A DNA stretch of 5,334 nt. Source: Pseudomonadota bacterium (GTDB lineage Bacteria; Pseudomonadota; Alphaproteobacteria; Sphingomonadales; Sphingomonadaceae). The stretch spans positions 1-5,334 of the forward strand of contig JARXKO010000067.1 of the NCBI GenBank assembly GCA_030271595.1. The letters are read 5' to 3'. Position 1 is the first letter of the stretch, and each line of letters begins with the position of its first letter. Positions 1 through 4,741 of the stretch are shown piece by piece. A program made the position numbers and the translations under genes. Below the pieces are notes generated by a model. That model was not told where the DNA came from, did not search any database, and worked only from the letters and a program-made list of their open reading frames with translations.

Positions 1-639
1 CTGTTCCTCCACCCGCACGAGCGCGCCGGGGGGCTTGGCATGCTGCTGGCGCGGTCGCGCTATCTGTTCATCCACGGCCATCGCCAGCGCTTCAGCGACA
101 CCGTTCTGGCCGAGCTTCGCGGGGTCATGGACGAAGGCGGCCACTCGCCCTTCTGGGACGCGATCGGCGGACGCTTTTTCGGTTTGAGCTTTCCCGAGGC
201 GGACGAGTTCAACGCCGTCCACGGCACCCAATTCATCGCCGATTTGTTCCCCGCAACGCCAATCTATGTCGCGATGCTTCCAGATAGCGCGCGATCGGTC
301 ATGGGCCAGCCGCATCCGTCGGGCAAAGCGGCCCTCAAGATGCTCGAGAATGAGGGCTTCAGCTGGGACGGCTATGTCGACATCTTCGACGGCGGGCCGA
401 CAGTTACCGCGCGCACCGACAAGATCCGCACGGTCAGCGATGCGCGCGAGGTCACGCTGGCCAAGGACGAGGCGAGCGAGGGACCAACGATGCTGATCGC
501 GACCGGGCGCCTGCAGGATTTCCGCGCCTGTTACGGCCAGGTCCAGGGGGCCGGCGAAAGCGTCGTCGCGCTCGATTCCAAGGCCCGCTCGATGCTCGAG
601 GTGAAACCGGGCGACACGCTGCTGATCGCCGGGCGCTAG
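1..639 (+). CDS. astA: Arginine N-succinyltransferase, C-terminal part (5' end outside window)
   Basis: AstA transfers succinyl from succinyl-CoA to the alpha-amino group of L-arginine, the first step of the cytoplasmic AST pathway of arginine breakdown. The frame is open from base 1 to a TAG at 637-639, giving 212 codons. The family is about 340 residues, so roughly the first 130 are missing. Family signatures read in order are LFLHPHERAGGLGMLLARSR at the window edge, then RYLFIHGHRQRF, LAELRGVMDE, SPFWDAIGGRFF, FIADLFPATPIYVAMLP, the HPSGKAALKMLENEGF segment and GYVDIFDGGPTV. These match the two-domain AstA fold across its C-terminal half. The gene is followed after 4 nt by astB, so the two are very probably one operon with coupled translation. 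The ATG at 40 lies inside the conserved region and is not the true start. Nothing looks broken. Confidence 0.95.
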   Translation: MFLHPHERAGGLGMLLARSRYLFIHGHRQRFSDTVLAELRGVMDEGGHSPFWDAIGGRFFGLSFPEADEFNAVHGTQFIADLFPATPIYVAMLPDSARSVMGQPHPSGKAALKMLENEGFSWDGYVDIFDGGPTVTARTDKIRTVSDAREVTLAKDEASEGPTMLIATGRLQDFRACYGQVQGAGESVVALDSKARSMLEVKPGDTLLIAGR

Positions 640-643
640 GCGG

Positions 644-1894
644 GTGGCGATCCGCGAAATCAATTTCGACGGGATCGTCGGGCCGAGCCACAATTATGCC
701 GGCCTCAGCCTCGGCAATCTCGCCTCCGCGCGCAATGCGGGGGAGACATCCTATCCCCGCGCGGCGGCGCTGCAGGGGCTGGCGAAGATGCGGTCGAACA
801 TCGCGCTCGGGCTGCTCCAGGGGTTGTTCGTGCCGCCGCCGCGCCCCGCCGCCGATTGGCTGGCCGCGCTTGGCACCAGCATCGGCGCGGCGGACCCGGT
901 AATCGCCGCCAATGCGATGAGCGCCTCGGCGATGTGGGCGGCCAATGCCGCGACCGTCAGCCCGGCGCCCGACACCGCCGACAGACGCTGCCACCTGACG
1001 GTCGCCAATTTGAAGACCATGCCGCATCGCAGCCTCGAATGGCCCGACACGCTGGCGCAGTTGCAGGTAGCGTTCGCCGCTCCAGGCTTCGCGGTTCATC
1101 CCCCGGTTCCGGTCGCGTTCGGCGACGAAGGCGCGGCCAATCACATGCGCCTGGCTGCGGGACACGGCGAGCCGGGGGTCGAGATTTTCGTATATGGGGT
1201 GAGCGGCGGGCCGTTTCCGGCGCGCCAGCATGTCGAGGCGTCGCGCGCGGTGGCACGGCTCCACCAGCTCGATCGACAGCGGACCTTCTTCGGCGCCCAG
1301 TCGGAGGAGGTCATCGCCGCCGGCGCGTTCCACAATGACGTTGTCGCCGTAGCCAATGAGCGGGTGCTGTTCGCGCACGAACTGGCGTTCGCCGACCAGG
1401 CCGCGCTGATCGACTTCTGCGCCGCCCGGGTGCGCGATTTCGATTATGTCGAGGTCGCCGCCGCCGATGTGCCACTGGCCGATGCGATCCGATCGTACCT
1501 GTTCAATGCCCAGTTGGTGACCCCGCCCGACGGCGTGATGACGTTGGTCGCGCCAACCGAATGCCGCGACACGCCCAGTGTCAAGGCGTGGATCGACCGC
1601 CACCTCGCCGGCAATGGCGCCATCCGCCGGGTCGATTATGTCGATGTCCGCCAGTCGATGGCCAATGGCGGCGGGCCCGCCTGCCTGCGGCTGCGCGTGG
1701 CGTGCGACCCAGGCGAGGTCGATCCGCGCTTCCTGGCCGATGAGGCCAAGCTCGACCGCCTCGAACGGCTGGTCGGCGAGCAGTGGCCGGCGGAGCTCGA
1801 GCCAGGCGCGATCCAGGCGCCGGCAATGATCGAGCAAATCGCAAGCGCACGGCGGGCGCTGCTCGACGGTCTCGATTTGGGACAATTGGCCTGA
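644..1894 (+). CDS. astB: N-succinylarginine dihydrolase
   Basis: AstB hydrolyses N2-succinyl-L-arginine to N2-succinyl-L-ornithine, two ammonia and CO2, the second AST step. The 416-residue product is somewhat shorter than the E. coli enzyme (about 447). It opens with the family signature REINFDGIVGPSHNYAGLS. The three catalytic positions known for this amidinotransferase-fold (five-bladed propeller) family all have visible equivalents: Glu162 in FGDEGAANH, His230 in GAFHNDVVAV and Cys347 in NGGGPACLRLRV. The start is a GTG at 644, chosen because the signature begins within a few residues. A weak AGGCGG overlaps the astA stop just upstream, which suggests translational coupling to astA. The stop is TGA at 1892-1894. 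No astC, astD or astE is in the window; they may lie upstream of astA or elsewhere. Confidence 0.96.
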   Translation: MAIREINFDGIVGPSHNYAGLSLGNLASARNAGETSYPRAAALQGLAKMRSNIALGLLQGLFVPPPRPAADWLAALGTSIGAADPVIAANAMSASAMWAANAATVSPAPDTADRRCHLTVANLKTMPHRSLEWPDTLAQLQVAFAAPGFAVHPPVPVAFGDEGAANHMRLAAGHGEPGVEIFVYGVSGGPFPARQHVEASRAVARLHQLDRQRTFFGAQSEEVIAAGAFHNDVVAVANERVLFAHELAFADQAALIDFCAARVRDFDYVEVAAADVPLADAIRSYLFNAQLVTPPDGVMTLVAPTECRDTPSVKAWIDRHLAGNGAIRRVDYVDVRQSMANGGGPACLRLRVACDPGEVDPRFLADEAKLDRLERLVGEQWPAELEPGAIQAPAMIEQIASARRALLDGLDLGQLA

Positions 1895-1896
1895 AA

Positions 1897-1912
1897 TTAA
1901 CCCTTCGTTGAC
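1897..1912. promoter_or_regulatory. CtrA-like motif TTAA-N7-TTGAC after astB
   Basis: TTAA at 1897-1900 is followed by seven bases (CCCTTCG) and TTGAC at 1908-1912. The alphaproteobacterial cell-cycle regulator CtrA binds TTAA-N7-TTAAC, so this is one base from the long consensus. It starts 3 nt past the astB stop and 60-75 nt before the small membrane-protein gene at 1972, a promoter-like position. The TTGACT at 1908-1913 could also be a -35 hexamer, but I see no good -10 at 16-18 nt. This is a motif match only, without functional evidence. Confidence 0.3.
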
Positions 1913-1971
1913 TGTATCCGTTACGAAAAAAATGGCTCAAAAGCTTGGTCGGCACGTTGAGTGCTTAACCT

Positions 1972-2331
1972 ATGGCGATGATTTCAAAGATGCTGCGCAA
2001 GATTGGCCGACTGTTCACGATCAAGACCCGCCTGGAGGCGTGGTTCGTGATCTATGCCATCGCTCTTGGAGCGATCGAGCGCGGCCGCCATTACCTCGAC
2101 ATCTATCCCGGCGGTGCCGGCTGGAGCCTGGCGCTGGCCTGTACCGGCGTGGTTTTCCTCGCCGGCGGCAAATTGCTCGATTCGGTGCGCAAGCCGGCGA
2201 TCGTGCCGGCAGTCGTGGCCGGGCCCTATCGCCCGGTGCTCGAACGGCGCCCTAGGGCGCGTCGTAATCGACCCACTGCCCGGCCGCAGAATCGCTTTTC
2301 AGCGTCACGGATTTCACGTCGCAGAGATTGA
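1972..2331 (+). CDS. Small two-helix membrane protein, unknown function
   Basis: I do not recognise a named family, although short proteins of this style occur in sphingomonads. The 119 residues start with a basic N-terminus (MISKMLRKIGRLFTIKTR), then a hydrophobic stretch at about 23-35 (WFVIYAIALGAI), a short loop with HYLDIYPGG, and a second hydrophobic stretch at about 51-68 (WSLALACTGVVFLAGGKLL). From about residue 92 the sequence turns into an arginine-rich, low-hydrophobicity tail. That tail lies opposite the 3' end of the convergent gene at 2252-2593, so it may be an antisense read-through extension rather than a folded part. The start is ATG 1972, with ATG 1978 and 1990 possible; none has a strong Shine-Dalgarno. 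A CtrA-like motif lies upstream at 1897-1912. The core is likely real; the function and the native C-terminus are uncertain. Confidence 0.68.
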   Translation: MAMISKMLRKIGRLFTIKTRLEAWFVIYAIALGAIERGRHYLDIYPGGAGWSLALACTGVVFLAGGKLLDSVRKPAIVPAVVAGPYRPVLERRPRARRNRPTARPQNRFSASRISRRRD

Positions 2332-2593
2332 CCCCGGCCCAGGTGACCGGGCCAGCGCCGGCGACATTGGCGCGAATATCGAACGCGCAATCGGGATCGG
2401 CGAAGCTGACCGACTGGTTGGATCCAGGAGCGGCAGCCGCCCCGATCGGCTTCCAGCTGTCGCTGCCAGCGCGGCGAATCGACATCTGGGCGAGCGCGGT
2501 TTCGGTCCCGTTGACGAGCACGAAGCCGCGCGCGCCGGCATAGGCCGGAGCGGGCAGTGCAATCACCGCCAGTATCAAGAGCAGGCGTTTCAC
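2252..2593 (-). CDS. Small secreted protein with two cysteines, unknown function
   Basis: The 113-residue product begins with a clear Sec signal peptide, MKRLLLILAVIALPAPAYA, with a likely cleavage after AYA at about residue 19. The mature part is about 94 residues. It contains a strand-like segment GFVLVNGTETALAQMSIRR, then DPDCAFDIRA and GVNLCDVKSVTL. The only two cysteines, Cys69 and Cys91, could form one disulfide in the periplasm. No catalytic motif is visible, and the function is unknown. The start is GTG at 2593-2591, set by the signal peptide; there is no Shine-Dalgarno in front of it. It lies 55 nt downstream of the zinc-ribbon gene on the same strand and overlaps the convergent gene at 1972-2331 by 80 nt. 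Confidence 0.75.
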   Translation of the reverse strand: MKRLLLILAVIALPAPAYAGARGFVLVNGTETALAQMSIRRAGSDSWKPIGAAAAPGSNQSVSFADPDCAFDIRANVAGAGPVTWAGVNLCDVKSVTLKSDSAAGQWVDYDAP

Positions 2594-2599
2594 CCGGGT

Positions 2600-2628
2600 A
2601 ATATAGACCCGGGCGAGCGCTTGCGAAA
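2600..2628 (-). promoter_or_regulatory. Possible promoter of the secreted-protein gene
   Basis: On the minus strand a TATATT (2605-2600) lies 6 nt before the GTG start at 2593, with a weak TTTCGC (2628-2623) 17 nt further upstream. If used, transcription would begin at or very near the GTG and give a leaderless mRNA, which would explain the missing Shine-Dalgarno. ACCCGGG occurs on each side of the TATATT (2592-2598 and 2607-2613). The -35 match is poor, and co-transcription from the upstream gene is an equally good explanation. Confidence 0.22.
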
Positions 2629-2648
2629 TATTAAAATCGACGAACCGA

Positions 2649-2909
2649 TCAGGCCGCCTGAAGTTCGGCGTAATTGGCCGGGCGCGAGCGCCAGAACACG
2701 ACCTGCGGCGCCGGGCCCTGCATCATCGCATCCTTGAGCGGCAGAGCGGTGGTGCAGAACGCGCATTCGGCCGACAGCCGGCCGATGTGCCAATGGGTGC
2801 GGCCGCAGCCGGGGCAGTGATTGACTTCGCCGTCGCGATAGACCGCGTGATACCCGCGGCTGTGGGGGTTGAAGGCCTCTCTGGCCGAGTCGAAATTGCG
2901 GAGCATCAT
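2649..2909 (-). CDS. Zinc-ribbon-like small protein, unknown function
   Basis: The 86-residue product carries CPGCG (Cys32, Cys35) and CAFC (Cys49, Cys52), two CxxC knuckles 13 residues apart. This is the usual layout of a structural zinc ribbon. Conserved-looking residues around it include GRTHWHIGRLSAE, and the N-terminus (MMLRNFDSAREAFNPHSRGY) is polar. No signal peptide or membrane segment is seen, so it is probably cytoplasmic. I know of no assigned function. The start is set by AAGGA at 2918-2914, which lies 4 nt before ATG 2909 and 7 nt before the adjacent in-frame ATG 2906; either could be used. An in-frame ATG at 2999 would add 30 residues but has no such site. The gene diverges from the 3142 gene across a region with DnaA- and CtrA-like motifs. 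Confidence 0.85.
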   Translation of the reverse strand: MMLRNFDSAREAFNPHSRGYHAVYRDGEVNHCPGCGRTHWHIGRLSAECAFCTTALPLKDAMMQGPAPQVVFWRSRPANYAELQAA

Positions 2910-2913
2910 CGTG

Positions 2914-2918
2914 TCCTT
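2914..2918 (-). promoter_or_regulatory. Shine-Dalgarno that fixes the start of the zinc-ribbon gene
   Basis: On the minus strand the sequence reads TTAAGGACACGATGATG. AAGGA ends 4 nt before the first ATG (2909) and 7 nt before the second (2906). This supports a start here rather than at the distal in-frame ATG 2999. Confidence 0.7.
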
Positions 2919-3032
2919 AAAAATCCATTTGGAGCGAACAACGAGCGTCGAGTCGTTCGGTTTCATCGACATTGCGAATCCGTTTTGATTGTGTCGCATT
3001 GGCGCAACTTTCTGTTTCGAAGCCGGTCCAAG

Positions 3033-3062
3033 TTGATTATGGGCCGAGTCGCGAAATATTTA
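3033..3062 (+). promoter_or_regulatory. Weak candidate promoter for the 56-residue gene
   Basis: TTGATT at 3033-3038 is followed after 18 nt by TATTTA at 3057-3062, a poor -10. If used, transcription would start near 3069, inside the DnaA-box dyad at 3060-3081, so bound DnaA would compete with RNA polymerase. The region is markedly richer in A+T than the rest of the window. The assignment is tentative. Confidence 0.2.
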
Positions 3063-3081
3063 TCCACAGGTCTGTGGATAT
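3060..3081. promoter_or_regulatory. Inverted pair of DnaA boxes
   Basis: TTATCCACA at 3060-3068 is a perfect match to the high-affinity DnaA box. On the other strand, 3081-3073 reads ATATCCACA, one base from the same consensus. Together they form a perfect 9-bp inverted repeat, TATCCACAG-GT-CTGTGGATA (3061-3080). The dyad lies in the 232-nt intergenic region between the divergent genes at 2909 and 3142, next to AT-rich sequence and a CtrA-like motif. No further DnaA boxes were found in the window, so a DnaA-controlled promoter is more likely than a full replication origin. An unrelated dimeric regulator could also use such a palindrome. Confidence 0.45.
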
Positions 3082-3095
3082 TAACCATCTGTTAG
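3081..3095. promoter_or_regulatory. CtrA-like motif TTAA-N7-TTAG beside the DnaA dyad
   Basis: TTAA at 3081-3084, seven bases (CCATCTG) and TTAG at 3092-3095 give a match one base from TTAA-N7-TTAA. The first part, TTAACCAT, equals the extended left half-site known from Caulobacter CtrA targets. It abuts the DnaA dyad and lies 47-61 nt before the GTG at 3142. A motif match only. Confidence 0.35.
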
Positions 3096-3141
3096 GCCAT
3101 CGGGGGGATGGTCGGTGGTTCTCTATTGCAGGGGGGAGCCG

Positions 3142-3312
3142 GTGGAATCGAACGAACGTTATTATCGCCGCCGCGCGATCGAGGAGCGGCTCGCGGCGCA
3201 GCGCGCGATGACCGAGGCGGCGCGTGCCTGGCATTCCAAGCTGGCGGAGGATTTCGCCACCCGGGCGATCGACGCGACGTCGGCCGCCTACTCGAACGCC
3301 GCCACCGCCTGA
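3142..3312 (+). CDS. 56-residue charged helical protein, unknown function
   Basis: The product is 56 residues, rich in Arg, Glu and Ala: ESNERYYRRRAIEERLAA near the start, then MTEAARAWHSKLAEDF and a small-residue tail. It should be mostly alpha-helical and soluble, with no cysteine, signal or membrane stretch. Short proteins with NERYYRRR-type starts are familiar from sphingomonads, but I know of no function. The GTG at 3142 is chosen because AGGGGGGAG (3130-3138) lies just upstream and the recognisable part begins at once. ATG 3115 would add nine residues with no good ribosome site. Third positions are strongly GC, which favours this frame over the overlapping frame from 3108. Its upstream region carries the DnaA dyad and the CtrA-like motif. 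Confidence 0.7.
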   Translation: MESNERYYRRRAIEERLAAQRAMTEAARAWHSKLAEDFATRAIDATSAAYSNAATA

Positions 3313-3330
3313 ATCCGCCGCTGCGCGGAG

Positions 3331-3350
3331 ATGCCGTAGAAATGCGGCAT
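3331..3350 (+). repeat. Small inverted repeat between the 56-residue gene and the DUF2177 gene
   Basis: ATGCCG (3331-3336) and CGGCAT (3345-3350) can pair as a 6-bp stem with an 8-nt loop, 18 nt after the TGA at 3310-3312. No T-run follows, so it is at best a weak or factor-dependent termination site. It may be chance. Confidence 0.18.
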
Positions 3351-3413
3351 TGATCGCTGCCCAGCGCGGCGCATAAGCCGAGTTCGAGTATCGTCCGCCT
3401 GGGGTTCCAGCCC

Positions 3414-3824
3414 ATGATCCAATGGATTTTTGCCTATCTCGGCGCCGCCTTGGCGATGCTGGTGCTCGATGGCGCCTGGCTGAGCTTTGCCGCCAAACGG
3501 CTGTACCGGCCCGAACTCGGCAACATCCTCCTCGACGGTTTCCGGATGGCGCCGGCCGCGGCCTTTTACTTTCTCTATGTCGGCGGGATCGTGTTCATCG
3601 CGGTCGCGCCCGGTCTGGCCGCCGACAAATGGACGGTCGCCTTGACCCGCGGCATGGCGCTCGGCCTGATCGCTTATGCGACTTACGATCTGACCAACCA
3701 GGCGACGCTCAAACAGTGGTCGACCACGGTCACGCTGGCCGACATGGCCTGGGGCACGGTGCTGACGGGAGTGGCGGCGAGCGCCGGCTTTTTCGCGGCG
3801 CGCTGGGCGGCCGCTCATGTCTAG
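3414..3824 (+). CDS. DUF2177 family membrane protein
   Basis: A 136-residue polytopic inner-membrane protein of the DUF2177 family, whose biochemical role is not established. Four hydrophobic segments are visible at about 4-24, 46-68, 78-96 and 113-131. Family-type motifs are LDGAWLSFAAKRLY (18-31), AAFYFLYVGGIVF (49-61), YATYDLTNQATLKQW (88-102) and the DMAWGTV segment (110-116). The conserved Asp and Trp residues within or near membrane segments suggest more than a scaffold role, but that is inference. ATG 3414 has only weak upstream purines; it fits the hydrophobic N-terminus typical of the family. The gene converges on the DUF1295 gene, and the two stops share CTAG at 3821-3824. DUF2177 genes often lie near DUF1295, DUF1365, CFA-synthase-like and flavoprotein genes. 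Confidence 0.9.
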   Translation: MIQWIFAYLGAALAMLVLDGAWLSFAAKRLYRPELGNILLDGFRMAPAAAFYFLYVGGIVFIAVAPGLAADKWTVALTRGMALGLIAYATYDLTNQATLKQWSTTVTLADMAWGTVLTGVAASAGFFAARWAAAHV

Positions 3825-4615
3825 GACCCGCGCGGCCCGGGGAAGAAGGCGTTGACCCTCTGCTGATAGCTGCGGAACCCCTGCCCGCGCGAGCGCAGCA
3901 TATGCGCTTCGGTTGGGGGGATGCCCGACGCGTGGACCAGCAGCAGATAGATGAACGCCGGTCCGCTCAGCGCGGCATAGCCCCACGGCCAGGTGAATTC
4001 GGGGCCAATGGCGATCAGCGCATACGCCAGCCAGCCGGTCCATTCGAAAAAGTAATTGGGGTGGCGCGAGACCGCCCACAGCCCATGGTCCATGACCTTG
4101 CCTTGGTTGGCCGCGACCGAAGCGAAATCGCGCAGCTGGCGGTCGGCGACCGCTTCGCCAGCGACCGACAGCAGGAGCAGGACGAGGCCGGCCCAGTCGC
4201 TCCAGGCGAGCGCCGGCGCGGGATTGCTTGCCGCGGCGAAAATCGAGAGCAGAAGCACCAGGCCGGCCGCCGCCTGGATTTGGAGAAAACGGAACAGCCG
4301 CTGCTCCCACGCCGCGCCCCACTCGCGCTTGAGCTCGGCGTAGCGCGGATCGTCGCGGCCCTTGAGCGTGCGCCGGAGGATATGGGTGCCGAGGCGCAGC
4401 GACCAGCCGAGGATCATCCCCGCGACGAGCAGGCGGCGGGCCAGCGGTCCGCTTCCCCCCATGGCCGCAATGACTCCGCCGGCGCCAGTGGCAAAGGACC
4501 AGATGGTGTCGGTCCAACCCGACTTGCCCGGTTTGCGCGCCACTTCCCAAGCGAGCGCCATGACCAGGGACATGAAGGCGGCGAGGAACAGGAACAGCAG
4601 GATCATCGGGGCCAT
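3821..4615 (-). CDS. DUF1295 / steroid 5-alpha-reductase-like membrane protein
   Basis: A 264-residue integral membrane protein of the DUF1295 group. It is related to the C-terminal domain of 3-oxo-5-alpha-steroid 4-dehydrogenases and isoprenylcysteine methyltransferases. Hydrophobic segments lie at about 4-22, 40-54, 62-78, 114-130, 138-155, 193-207 and 213-230. Family motifs are GRDDPRY (86-92), GKVMDHGLW (172-180), SRHPNYFFEW (183-192) and, near the C-terminus, FRSYQQRVNAFFPGP (247-261). In related enzymes the RHPNY-region residues bind the nucleotide or S-adenosylmethionine cofactor; the substrate here is unknown and is probably a lipid. The start at 4615 (MAPMILLFLF) is chosen because AAAGGGGG lies just upstream; ATG 4660 would add 15 polar residues. 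It diverges from the flavoprotein gene across 126 nt. Confidence 0.9.
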   Translation of the reverse strand: MAPMILLFLFLAAFMSLVMALAWEVARKPGKSGWTDTIWSFATGAGGVIAAMGGSGPLARRLLVAGMILGWSLRLGTHILRRTLKGRDDPRYAELKREWGAAWEQRLFRFLQIQAAAGLVLLLSIFAAASNPAPALAWSDWAGLVLLLLSVAGEAVADRQLRDFASVAANQGKVMDHGLWAVSRHPNYFFEWTGWLAYALIAIGPEFTWPWGYAALSGPAFIYLLLVHASGIPPTEAHMLRSRGQGFRSYQQRVNAFFPGPRGS

Positions 4616-4675
4616 ATCCCCCTTTACGTCGGCGCCGTGCACTAGGACGAATTCCCGCATTCCCTAAATCCGCAC

Positions 4676-4690
4676 ACGCTGCTCCAGCGT
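4676..4690. promoter_or_regulatory. Palindrome in the divergent DUF1295/flavoprotein promoter region
   Basis: ACGCTG (4676-4681), CTC, CAGCGT (4685-4690) is a perfect 6-3-6 inverted repeat midway in the 126-nt region between the two divergent starts. It could be an operator for a shared regulator or a short hairpin. Two ATTCCC copies 9 nt apart (4652-4657 and 4661-4666, approximate) lie beside it. No convincing -35/-10 pair was found for either gene. Confidence 0.25.
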
Positions 4691-4726
4691 ATCTGATCGG
4701 CACGCCGTTTTCGCGCGCATCGAAAT

Positions 4727-4732
4727 GAGGGA
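4727..4732 (+). promoter_or_regulatory. Shine-Dalgarno deciding the flavoprotein start
   Basis: GAGGGA at 4727-4732 directly abuts ATG 4733 but lies 9 nt before the in-frame ATG 4742. The spacing favours 4742 as the start. Confidence 0.5.
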
Positions 4733-4741
4733 ATGGCGCGC

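Noticed and set aside
452..1885. Long minus-strand open frame (477 codons) opposite astB
   Set aside because: It is a shadow of the high GC3 bias of astB. The translation is low-complexity and rich in Arg, Gly and Ala with no family motif, whereas astB has all its catalytic residues.
1908..2255. Overlapping plus-strand open frame with start at 1908
   Set aside because: It has no hydrophobic or other recognisable pattern. The 1972 frame over the same DNA gives two clear membrane segments.
2910..2999. Extending the zinc-ribbon protein to the upstream ATG at 2999
   Set aside because: A clear AAGGA at 2914-2918 sits just before ATG 2909/2906. The extra 30 residues lack support and would run through the likely leader.
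3033..3095. Chromosomal replication origin (oriC)
   Set aside because: Only two DnaA boxes are present, and no typical origin neighbours (dnaA, dnaN, hemE, parAB, gidA) are in the window. The site is kept as a regulatory candidate; whole-genome GC skew would decide.
3331..3350. Rho-independent terminator after the 56-residue gene
   Set aside because: The stem is only 6 bp with an 8-nt loop and no T-run follows, so it is listed only as an inverted repeat.
3108..3353. Alternative 81-codon frame overlapping the 56-residue gene
   Set aside because: A G-run precedes its ATG with no spacer. The product is Gly/Arg-rich without pattern, and the codon bias favours the 3142 frame.
3288..4703. Long open frames on both strands (471 and 407 codons) across the DUF2177/DUF1295 genes
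   Set aside because: They cross gene boundaries, are Arg/Pro/Gly-rich and show no recognisable domain. The DUF2177 and DUF1295 frames carry clear motifs and membrane segments.
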